Origin: Apostichopus japonicus
Lineage: Eukaryota; Echinodermata; Holothuroidea; Aspidochirotida; Stichopodidae
Direction: 5' to 3'
Assembly (NCBI RefSeq): GCF_037975245.1
Contig: NC_092575.1
Location: 1,615,001 to 1,679,000, forward strand
Length of the DNA: 64,000 nucleotides
Below, one piece after another: positions 35,773 through 46,800 of this stretch (the stretch's first letter is position 1; the number at the start of each line of letters is the position of its first letter). The notes beneath the pieces were generated by a model. It did not search any database, was not told the DNA's origin, and worked only from the letters and a program-made list of their open reading frames with translations. Made by a program: the position numbers and the translations under genes.

Positions 35773-38700
35773 CAATCAAAGATATTGCCATGTGCATGCA
35801 AACTTGTTTCTTTCCTGGTATGATATCATGTCAAAATGCTGGCTGGCTAACAGCTCATCTTCTGTGTATTTCTTCTTTGGTAGACTCATTGGTGAGGTAG
35901 AGCCTTTGAAGTTAAAGTTACAAGAAGCTACTCAATGCATCGAAGATATGAAAGAAAACTTGAAGGTAAGATATGAAGATAAGTGGAAGATAATGAGCTG
36001 TTTTAATTTGTAAGTTCCCAAATCTTGATAGATGACTATCATTTTTTGTTGTTGTGACTTTTGTTGTTAAATTTCAGTCAGTCTGCGATCAAATCTTTGT
36101 TGCATCTTTGAGAATAACGCCAAGTTAATACCAAAGGAAAATTGCAACATCAACAACCTTGCCAACCATTCGAAAGGAATTTTTTCTTGTAGACACCCCC
36201 TGTCCCCTCCCCCCCCCAATTTCATCATGAGGCTGCATAATATCTCTTTACCCTTTTAACTTCTAATCTAGAAATCTGAAGATGCCAAGGAATTTTTGAA
36301 TCAGGAGAGAGAATCCTTGGAAGAATATATGATGGAATTAGAGGAGAAACTAAAGACAATGACCAATGAACTGACCGGCTGTAAGAGAGTCTTACAAGAA
36401 GAGAGAAGGACATCACTACTGACCATTCATAATGCACAGTAAGAAATAACACTAAAGACACTGTACGCAGAGATCTGTGTTGGATGGTCTCATGGCATGG
36501 TTCAAATAACCACTTGTCCGTAGTAGTGCACCATGTTTCACTTCTTTACCACAATCAAGTCTAGGATCTATCGTTCAGTGTAACCATTCATGAAACCTAT
36601 AATACTGGATGTGGAGGTCTATGTTATATGGTCATTTGGCATGGTTCAAAAGTGAAATGACTGAACAATTTTTTCGACTTTTTCTCATACAAGTAATACA
36701 GTGACATCTTGAGTTCATGGGTTAGGAAAATCCCTGGCCATTACTCAGTTTGAACTTAAAATGAAGTGAGCTGTTTATGACTGGCTTTTTCTTGCTTCAG
36801 GTGGTGTAAATTGGCTCTCAATATGTACCTGTCCCTAAGCTGCTCAGTTCTAAATTATCATGCGCTTTTTGCATATGGAATACCAAAACTTAACTTGTAC
36901 TGCTGTCACGTTCCTTAAACGATTCAGTTTTCTCTCCATTTCCTCACCCCCCCCCACCCCTCTGTAGGGAACACCTGCGAAGTAGTCAGAGCGAGCTGGA
37001 ACATACCAGACAGAGGGCGCACCAGATTATTATACAGCAGGGAGCACAGATCAGCTCGGCTAGCACCGCCCTGGCGGACCTCGTCGTGAAACTAGATCAA
37101 TACAACTCAGAAGAGATGGTGACCGCAGGAGAGGTAAGAGAGTAAACTTAGCCGTAGATGTAGAAGAAAAATGAGAAATCTGTGAGAAAATGAGGTTGAA
37201 ACAAAAAAAAACAGTTTACATGTTAGTGATTTATGTTTTAAAAGTAGAGATACATTGTTTTCTTTTCTTAGTTCCCTATTATTTGGTCATCTTTCAAACA
37301 GAAATTTTGCAACAACTTTGGACAAATATATTTTCTTTGCTTTTTCCACATCTAGGGCGTAATTCCACAGAGAGAGGACCAACAGACGCACTCCTCCTCG
37401 TTTGTGTTCTCCATCCTCAACTCACCCCGGTCCAGAGGAGACCAGACGACCACCTCAAAGGATTCATCGTTCCGTGTTGGTATTAAATCGAGTGCTAGTA
37501 GCGCAAGCAAAGTTGCAAGAAGCTCAGGAGGTTCAAGATCTTCTCCAGAATTCGAGGAAACATCTGGACTCGGAAGGTCATGTGATAGCGCCTTCAGTCT
37601 TGTGACACCTGCTAAGATCAGGCCTCCGTCCGGTCGGATGGAGGTCGATAAATCCGTGGCCGAGCTGGTACAGCAAGTCAACGATCACTTCAATCTTCTG
37701 ATGGAGAGAGTCCTGAATAGGCTGGAGTGTTCCAGACAGACAATTCAAGAACAGGAATTTAAGAGGTTAGTGTCGAGTTTTGTAAGAAGAGGATGGGCAT
37801 TGACTCTTAACATCATATGTACATGTGTAAAAGTAAGTTGGCCTGACGTTTTGATCCTAGCAGGATCTTCTTCAAAGGCTAAATGACAAGTAATAGTAAC
37901 AGAAGGGACAAAAACACTCACAGAATACACAGACAGGTTAATGAGCATGGTGAACACAAATATGCAAGGGGATTAGTAGACAAGGGATGGAGAGAAGAAA
38001 GTAACAGGGGAAGAGGAGAGGTAGGAGATAAACAGTGGAGGGACAAAGATAGAAATGTGTGGAGAAAAAATGGTGGAAGAGAGCTATGAGAAGAGGAGTG
38101 ATGGGGGAGGGGGAGAAGGGGGGGACAGAAGAAAAGTTAGTTAGTTTATCATATGTACATGTAAACAGAGGCACATGGATTTTGTTTTTGTGTGTGGCTA
38201 CAACAGAGAAAACAGTTAGTCAGAGGCAATGAGTAAAACCTACCTCTCAGAAATCTGGTTGTGTGTCTCGCTGTTTATTCTGGAATGTTGATCATTTTAA
38301 TCTGCTTCCCACACACTAATTAACGGACAGGAATTATTAAATTATTACATTAGCTGTTAGTAATAAGTTGAGCTTTGCTGCATTAATTAACAAGCTCGTT
38401 TTTGTGTTTTTCTCTTGTAGTAAACAGTTGATAAGTGACTTACAGAAGACAAAGAAACAGCACAGCAGCCAACTAGGGGAAGTACAAGAAGCCTTAAGAA
38501 TGTCAGAGAACCAAATAAGACTCCTGAAACAGGAACTAAGGTCAACCAACAGCCGGACATGTGATGATAAAGAGAGGTTGCAGGAGGCTTTACATATGAT
38601 GGAGATGGGAGGACACGAGAGGAGCCACCAACAGGTGCGTGTAAGGGTAATCCTCATCTGTTCTAATGAATATTCATAGGATCAGTGAGTACCCAAGCTA

Positions 38701-40247
38701 AGTAGCTAGTTGGGACGATTTTCTTATGCTAATACCACTCCATACTGTCCTCGAGAGCATGCTTCAAAGCACTCGTACTGACAGTATGAACAGTATGGAA
38801 CCATGACGTGACAGTATAGTGTATACAAAATATTGTCCAAAAGTCTGGGTGCAACACCCATCCTGTATTCTTAAATCATGTTATCCCTGAATTTGGCTCT
38901 TTTACTTCAGAGATGGAGCAAAATATGAGCTATGGCCAAAACAGAGTCAATTCAGGACTAGAACATTTGTGAACTGCAACTTTGTGGATATTTAAAAGTA
39001 CCAATCCTTTTTATTCTTTAACTTTCGTTGACAGAGAATGCAGAAGGAGGTGGATAGACTGTCAGTGGAGTTACACAGGGTGGAGGGAGAGAGAGGACTT
39101 TACCAGGACCAACTCGCCACCCTCAGTAGCTTGATGTCATCCAAAGGGGACTCCATCCCTACCATGGCCCTACTGGCAAAAATGTCAACGGAAAATACGC
39201 AGATGAAGAGAGAGGTATGTGATAGAGGGGAAGTAATATTCTAAGAACTGAGACAAATCAGATGCAAGAGAGAGAGAGGTGTGTGCAAGAGAGTGAGAGA
39301 GAGACAGACAGAGAGGTGTTTGTAAGAGAGAAAGAGAGGGGTGTGTGGGAGGGGAGAGTAATATTCTGAAAACTGAGACAAACCAAAGGTATGTAGTATT
39401 CACAGCCAAATAGCAAAGAATTAATGGATGCCTATCTGGAGCTGTACAGGATTTACTTCCCTTATTTAAGTTATTGTTACCATAGTTGAACAGTGTCTGA
39501 ACCAAAATGGGCCACTAGTTTGTAATACGGATGTCGTCACCATAGGCCAAGCATTTCTGCCAACAGTGTTAAGCGAATGACTTGTTACACTTCCTTCGAT
39601 TTGGCCTAACACACTTTAATGCATTTTTTCTCTTTTTTTGCTGTTAAATGTATAGATTTGGGCTCACTTTTCAGCATTTGTTTGTTTCTTTTGACAATGG
39701 TTTCAGTTTTCTTTTTTTTTAGCCCCCTTCCCCCAACCCCTCTCCCCCTTTATGTGATGCTGCTTTGTGTGTAATTGTTTAATTTTATACTTAAAGACAC
39801 CATGTCATACACAAGTATTTTGAATTGTTGTAACAGTTGACCATTTCTTGTCTTATCTGGTAGATGAGAGTCTTAGAAGAAAACTGGCAGAAGGCAGAGG
39901 CTGAAGTGAAGAGCCTGGATTCCCTCTTTGACCAGTGCGTGAAGGTAAGATACATGACTAACCCGAAGATGCTGGAATGAACTAACACATAATTAATTTA
40001 AATGAATTATGATTTTTTAAATAATAATAATGATATGGAACAAATTCTTATTAAAAAAAAAAAACAAATCTCTTGCTTCTGTGACTTGTTTGTGCGGTGA
40101 TGTACATTTTATGTTAATTGTATGTTACCTTCGGTATGTTTAATTTTACTTTCCATCATTACACAGATGCTTGAGAAGGTTCCCCAACCAATCAAAGATA
40201 AGGATAATAATCTGAAGACCCTCTCCAGAATCCTTCTTGCTCCCTGA
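27374..40247 (+). CDS. SPAG5: Astrin/SPAG5-like mitotic spindle protein, complete, 19 coding exons
   Basis: Join: 27374-27436, 28419-28600, 29515-29614, 30417-31855, 32122-32347, 32488-32577, 32877-32996, 33299-33445, 33973-34062, 34489-34717, 34972-35161, 35884-35965, 36272-36438, 36968-37133, 37356-37765, 38421-38634, 39035-39214, 39864-39944, 40167-40247. All junctions are GT-AG and all phases agree, giving 4257 nt and 1418 residues (human SPAG5 is about 1190). A KEN motif is at residues 15-17; residues 116-594 are acidic and SP/TP-rich; 595 onward is mostly coiled coil, broken by a Ser/Pro-rich part near 1100-1200. The last 130 residues resemble the astrin C terminus (MQKEVDRL, then RVLEENWQKAEAEVKSLD, then MLEKVPQ). 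In vertebrates astrin acts with SKAP at kinetochores and spindle microtubules; that role is inferred here from homology. Confidence 0.8.
30417..31855 (+). CDS. SPAG5: SPAG5-like exon 4, large acidic Ser/Thr-rich exon
   Basis: Single 1439-nt exon coding residues 116-594. The first part is acidic (SPSPEEEDEEAE, SSEETDRTDSSEGSEE). The second part repeats short C-(G/N)-T-(S/T)-P-V units (DCGTSPV, SCNTTPV, SCNTSPV, GCGTSP) interspersed with TTPV, VTPK, VMTP and SMTP words. These give more than ten minimal SP/TP sites suitable for proline-directed kinases. The acceptor follows AATTTTCAG and the donor is GTACGT, phase 2. Confidence 0.8.
35735..35772. repeat. (AAT)n microsatellite in SPAG5 intron 11
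   Basis: About twelve ATA/AAT repeats shortly before exon 12. Confidence 0.85.
37825..38105 (-). repeat. Dispersed repeat, copy 1 (inverted relative to 55797-56085)
   Basis: Reading the minus strand, this intron segment gives tttatctcccacctctcctc, then caccatgctcattaacctgt, then agcctttgaagaagatcctg followed by aaacgtcaggcc. The same order occurs on the plus strand at 55797-56085. The hairpin gatcctgctaggatc followed by aaacgtc resembles the 3' non-coding ends of some retroelements. It lies just after SPAG5 exon 15. Confidence 0.6.
39262..39362. repeat. GA-rich simple sequence
   Basis: Imperfect GAGAGA and GTGT-containing tract in SPAG5 intron 17. Confidence 0.7.
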
Positions 40248-41505
40248 TAATTTGTGTCATCATCGATGGAGGAAAGTGAACCCAAGACTGGTCATTCTCT
40301 CCATGCAACCATCGACCACCGTCATCGACCACCGTCAACCGTCAACGCAAGCATTAGAAGAAATACTAATTAGTTCTGATGATTGCAATTGCAAAAAGGG
40401 ATTATCAATGGTACGATTGTACAGTTTGGGGTTAGGAAATGTATCAAGGTGGTTGCTGACGTACACAGAACTATTTAATGTTTAAAATATTTCTTACAGT
40501 CATGTATCAACTAACTTCTTACAGCCAAATATAAATTTCTACAGTTTGGGTTAGCATGCCTGCTTGGTGCTCAGAGGCAACACAAATCTGTTTGGGCGTT
40601 CCTTTTATGGTATTATGTATTGTTTTTTACTGTTACTGTTAACATTTATCAAATTGGACATTTTTGACTATTGCAATTGAAATGGACATTATCATGTAGA
40701 ACTCTTGTATCTTATCTATATATATATGTACACTAGAGGTTAATAATATGCTACAATACAGCAAAACAATGGATATATGTAACACAGTCAGATAGGAAAA
40801 TGGAATGTTCAGTTGTTGAAGTTAAAGTAATATCCTACATAATGATAGTTAACAGGCATGTTAGCTATATTTTCTACCCAATGTAATCATTTTCTTACTA
40901 AAGCATGATCATCACCTTTGTTTGTCTTTAAAAGTAACCAGCCTGTTTAGTATCTTTAGAGTTGTCATCTGCTTGAAAATGGAGGAATCACTATCACCTA
41001 GGTTGGTGTGAGATGTTACTTTAGACTGCGAGTGGTAACGGTTGGCATCTAACGACTTCCCTTTGAAGAGATGTTCAAACAAACCAGTGGCCTCAAAAAA
41101 AAATCTAAGAAATCAAAGATTGTACAGTGTAGCAGGTTTAAAAGTTACCTTACAGGGTTGTAAGCTATTTTATTATATGTCAGCTCAAAATATTTAAGTT
41201 AAAAAGATGTTGTATAAATAGGCAGTATGGCAAAACAGCTACAGGACTGTTTCGCCATACTGCCTATTCTGTGCCTTATCTTGTATAGTTCTCATATTAC
41301 ATAACCTTTTGCCATTTCAAAGTTGTTGTAAAATTTGAAAATACACTTTTCTGTATTCAAAGGAATGGCATTTTAATAGACATTCAATGATGAAACCCGA
41401 AAAAAAATATTTCAATTCTAGTCTTGTTTTCTTATTTCCAGTCTATCTTATAGATTTTAGACCAATAGACCAAATAAAAATAATTTTAGACCAAATAAAG
41501 CTTGG
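40248..41505 (+). other. SPAG5: Presumed 3' UTR of SPAG5 with candidate polyadenylation signals
   Basis: No further plus-strand exon is seen after the TGA at 40245-40247. AATAAA hexamers occur at 41473-41478 and 41494-41499 and could end the transcript, but earlier cleavage is possible. The interval includes a strong hairpin at 41217-41268. Confidence 0.35.
41217..41268. repeat. 22-bp inverted repeat forming a hairpin with an 8-nt loop
   Basis: Left arm 41217-41238 and right arm 41247-41268 are reverse complements except for one position (AATAGGCAGTATGGC followed by AAAACAG against GAAACAG). The loop is CTACAGGA. It lies about 970 bases after the SPAG5 stop codon. Arm length is in the range of a small RNA duplex, but the stem is short for a typical microRNA precursor. 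Confidence 0.7.
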
Positions 41506-41999
41506 TCCGTTATATAAAACAACATAGAGTTAAGCTGGCTGCACGCTGCTCTAGACTGTCCTGACCTGAAAGTAATAAGTAGCCCAAGCTTAGATGTAGA
41601 GCAAATTTATAACTTAAATATGCCTTAGTATATACCATTTCACTTTCTACACTTCTTTCTGGATCTACCTACATGGGCATCGGCGACAACGACCTCAGAA
41701 CTTCACTCCCTCATATTTAAAGTCCTGGATCCTTCCTCCCCTTGACACACTAATGAGGATCCATACACTGAATAAATGACAAATGTTAGCTACTTTTCTC
41801 TCAGTTCTGATTGTTCAAAGTTAGATTTGTTAAAACTTGCCAGTTACAATTGTAAACTGTTGTAGACAAATCTGGCAAACTTTTGATCAGTCCCCCATTG
41901 TTGTAGGCACACTGCCTGACAATCCACATTTACCAGTGTAACAATGGTCAAGTTCAGTCACTAAAAGCTCAACACATAATAAAATGAAAAAACTTTACT

Positions 42000-42010
42000 T
42001 TTATTTTATT
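42000..42010 (-). terminator. Candidate polyadenylation signals for the CASP transcript
   Basis: On the minus strand two overlapping AATAAA hexamers are present, 1.77 kb after the CASP stop codon. The stretch 42011-43782 has no coding features and is the presumed CASP 3' UTR. Use of this site is an inference. Confidence 0.3.
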
Positions 42011-43782
42011 AATGAAACATCTTTTACAATATTATCCTTAAGACTTAAAAGAGGTACAATTTAAAATGAAGAAACACCCTTTTGGTAACCGAGAAGGTTC
42101 TTACTGTTTGAACCAAATGTTGACATAACAACCAAAGAGAACCAAACTTTTGACGGTAGATGGAGGTTTTTAATTTACTAGCAAATACCAAAAGTACCAT
42201 CACTTTATCAGGAAAGGAATTCAAAAGTATATATTTAAGGGCATGTTGTGTCACACCTTAAATGAAAATTTGAAGAAAAAAAATCAACTGTTTTGAAATA
42301 ACATCCACATATTAACTGCAGAAGGGTTCTTAAGGCATGAGTGTAGGATATTCAAACCATGCAATATGCAGAAAAATAAAACTCCACAACAAATCTGTTA
42401 CTACACCCCATAATTGTCTTGTAGATTCTAACCCTGTCCAGGTGTTGTATTGTAGACTATCCTCATGAGAGTTTTATCCAGGAGACTCAACTTATAGTGT
42501 AAAGATAGGGGATATTCTACCCTAGAGTAAAATCTCCATTTTTTGGGGGTTGCAAACTAGTTATTACTGAACTTCCATTTGCATTGCTAGGAGTTATTGA
42601 GACTGCAATAAAATTGACTCAACATGTTAAACTACCTGAATTTAGAGCCACACTGCTACTCTATGCAAGTCACTCGTCCCTTACACTGCAATATATCATC
42701 GGTCTGTAAACTATTGCGACATTCAAGATACATAAAAAATATCCATCATGTACACCGTCATGTTGCACACATAATGCTGGGGATATTCTACACTAGTGTA
42801 GAAACAAAATATATATGAATATATATATGCTTTGTTTTTTCCATATTTTAGTACCAATATTTCACTAGCAAATTTTTGTAAGGGACAAAGGAAAATTTAG
42901 GGAGCGAAGATACAATACCCAGAGCCATAGCATCCAAATGAAATAGATTTAAATATTCCAGACGATATAACTATCGAGTTCATGAAGATGATTCAATGGT
43001 TAGCAGTGTTCTCTAAACAGATTCAACTGTTTACATGCCCATACAGGATTCTCTCACCTACAGCAGCAAATAAAAATACCAACTGATGCATCAGAATACA
43101 GACCTCTTTCAAAAGCAAAACTGAGTACTACACGGCCAGACTTGATAACAATGGAACGGTCCTCTTCTTAATTGTGGGACAAAAAGGAGGATGTTAAGAT
43201 TCCTCCGATGTGATGATTTGTAACATGTAAAGTGTCTTGTTTAACATTTGATTTTACACAAAGTTGTCTGTCTGACAGTGCGTTCAGCATTTGAACTCCC
43301 GAGAGACACTGATATTTTTTGCAAATATTCTAGTCTTTTTTAATTGGTTAGAAGAAATTTTTTACAAAGCTGTGTTCATGAAGTGCCAATATAAATGATA
43401 TAACATTGTAGAACAATATGAAAGTCTTCAACCAGAACTTGTACTTTTAAATTAACTTGGCTTTCTACACAAATAAATGCCACAATTCTCTCGCTATTCT
43501 CACTATTTCTACTAACAATTTATTCAAAATGAATCGATAAAGAATAATATATTATAATAGTCAAATTATTTTCCTTAATCAAGAGCTTAATGTTATAAAC
43601 TGTCTGAAAAGTTCTCAACCGTTTATAAGTTCAGGTTTTATTTCCAAACAGTCAAGTTTATTAGGTCGCTTCAGTTCCCAAACACTTTCCTCGATCAAAA
43701 TGTTTTGAAAACATCTCCTTTCCTTCCTGGTAACAACCATTGCTGCTCTCTGGCTTATTCTCTGCTTTGACAACGACTAATG

Positions 43783-43870
43783 CTATATATTATGTCCATC
43801 ATGTCCATCCTCGTGGTGAAGTAAGTCGACTTGATCCCCGGGATGGAAATCGTGCATATGCTGCTGAAAT
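43783..43870 (-). CDS. CUX1: CASP terminal exon
   Basis: After the ATTCATTCAG acceptor the exon completes a Lys codon and encodes [20 protein letters not shown], then DGHDGHNI and TAG at 43785-43783. The HMHDFH box corresponds to the conserved K-F-A-D-H-L-H-K-F-H tail of vertebrate CASP. The remaining His/Asp-rich end is not conserved in my recollection. Confidence 0.85.
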
Positions 43871-46800
43871 CTGAATGAATTAAAATAAAAGAATTTAACA
43901 AAGTTAGCGATAAAATTAAGATAAGAAATAAAAATTAAAAAGAACAAAAAAACAGGCAGGAATACCCCTTGGAAAGGATACCCAACTCAAAGTACAAATC
44001 TTACTTGTTGAAGCATTCCGAAATGTTGTCCTTCTTGCAAGCAGATATATGCGCCATCTTGTAGAGCACTAGAAATACTAACATGTGTAAGAACATGAAA
44101 TAACAGAAGGCGAAAAGACGAGCCAACTTGCTAGCGAGGATTGTTCGGCCCTGAAACATAAAAAGAGAGGGACGTAGGTTACAGAAAAGATCATGATTTT
44201 ATGATATATAAAGGGTGTAGAGCAATTCTCTAGACCGTTTTAATACGAAAAGGCCATTATATTTATTTCTCAACATTGCCATACATTAATCTAAAAAAAT
44301 GAGAGTTCATTGAGTGACAAAAACAACTTCAAAACAAATTAAAAGCTGCTGCAGAATAGAATTGAAAAAGGTATTGATCTAATGGGGAGGGGCCTAGAGG
44401 GGGAGGAGTCTATGCAGATGAGATTTCCTCCCCTTTGAGAAACTGTGGTAACATTCGAGGGTGGTTACTTGCAAAATGGTGCAATATTTTGATATAATGC
44501 TGAAGAATTTTGGACTGTTTAGGTAGTACCATCCATACATGTTATATATTTCCGTACTGTACATGTGTACTTGTAAGATAGTGGGAAAGGGGAGGGGGAA
44601 CTGAGGCAATCATGTGGGGGGAAGGGAGTGGGCTACAGCCCCTCAGAAGTAGACATGGTTGTGACACTGTTGAATGACCTCAGCTGAAAGGTATGTCATT
44701 CACATTCATCTAATATTTAAACATGAATATTTAACGTTTCCTCACCAAAGAGATCTTAACAAAAACCACTGCTACTAATAAACAACATCAAGGCTAAGAA
44801 CAATTAATGGTGTGATGAAAAGTTTGGTGACGGGTGCGGAGGGAGTTAACATCTGTATAATGTTACTGTTAACTTAAGAATACCTTTTGTAGATAGGACC
44901 CTAAATTTACTGAGACAAAAATTGCAGAATGTCCAAAACCCCCAACCACTTTCTCCGACTGAAACAGGAATCTGGTAGAACCGTGAGTACTTCCTACAAA
45001 TTCTCTACAGGTACCATGACTTTGTCATTACTCAATACACTCAGCATAGAACAGGACATACAAAGCAGTAAGACCAATTCATGATGGATGTTTAGTGGTT
45101 TAAATATTACTATAAGACCCCATAAAGTCTTAAAACTGACCACGTTGAGAGTTGCTTTATCGAATGGACTCAGGCCCATATATCTGCGTTGTCTTTCTTT
45201 CCTACTGAAGGAGTTGAAAGGATCAAGTCTGGCCTCGTACTGACTGGAGTAACGGCTCACCGCATCATCAGACTTCTGGGAGGACTGCAACAGTAACAAA
45301 GAAGTGATCATCAAATATATAATCGATGTTTGAAGTAATGCACAAAATCAAGGATAGCGAGGGTAAATGTCACCATAAAGGGCCAAACAGTCCTGAGTCA
45401 ACATGTTAGCATGGCTGGGCCAGAACAGATCTGACAAGATGGCACACCTTGAGATATATAATTACAGATATATTGCTGCTATCCGTTGTCCCAAACCGTA
45501 TGCCACGCTCTGAATAAGTTGACTTTCCCTTGCTTGCAAGTGAAGTTTTCTTCTTGTCGCTACAAAATGCAGACAGTAATGAAACGTGATACCTTGTTAT
45601 CTTTTTATCTATACCTGAGATGTCCATCGCTGCTATGTACACTGTGCTGTGGGTATTGACCGTAGCTGTATGTATTGACTGTACACTAGTGTCTAATTAC
45701 CGACGGAAGCAAGCTGTGTGTGTATTTTCTGGGATCGATGGTGGTGTCTAACACTTCTGTTACACCTCATTCAAAACTAGGTCAAATTACCGGCATTAGG
45801 CGTTTCTTTGTGGGCGAGTCTTCACACCCTTTAAGGATGTGGTTTCTACCTATTGATGCAGGTCAAATCCTACATAGGTTTCCCCAAACATGATTTATTC
45901 AAACGGATGGTACCCTTTGTTTCAGATAGACATGAATATTAATTTAAAAAAAACCCACCTTCAAAACCAAATTGAAAAACCTGCATATCCAATTGCCAAC
46001 AACTCCACTAATTATGCCAAGTGTAACTTAAAGATTCAAAGATAAAGTACATCAATCTGTTTTATTAATTAAAACATCCTCTCGATCCAACAAGAAGTCA
46101 TATCTCTTTGTCATTTTTATTTAATTTGATTTTCACCCTCGTTGAGGCATATACCCTGAAGTAGTGACAGCAGGGGCAAACTTACCTTTGACGTCGGGTA
46201 GCTCTGTAGAAATTTAATTTTCTCGTAGAGTTTGACGTTATCTGATCTCAAGTTATCCACTTCGGTTCTCAGTATCAGTATCTGCTGTTGTTGCTGTCTG
46301 TTTTCCTGGTGAAATCGACAAGTAATTATAGATTCATGAATTTCATTTAGAAGATATCTTGTTGAAATTTCAAGGTTTCGATGGTGTTTCTTTTACTAAT
46401 CTACACTCTTTGACTCCCTGATTTTTGTTTCTCATTCTGACTAAAGTTTGTCAAAGTTTGACTAAATTTTGTCAAAATCTGGCTCACGTTTATATATATG
46501 GCTTCACACTTCTACCCCAATATTTCAAACAAAATGCCATCATAAAGACTTTCATTAAATTTTTAAACTAGTTCAATATTAATGCATTTACCACTGGACC
46601 TAAAGAAGATGGAAATTAAAAAGGCAATTAAACCCTTCCCTTCTCCCTCCCATCAAAATTGTCCTTATCCCATTCAACTATTTTGATCAAAGGTGTGAAT
46701 AAATGTTAGCAACTAGGGTATTAAAGAGATTTTCACTTTTGAGCAGTTTCCTCTTACCTGCCCCCCCACCCTCCCCTTACCTGGCCCTCCTCCTTATTTA

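Noticed and set aside
37190-37605. Alternative plus-strand frames across SPAG5 exon 15
   Set aside because: Only the frame continuing from exon 14 in phase 0 and into exon 16 in phase 2 is consistent with the rest of the protein.
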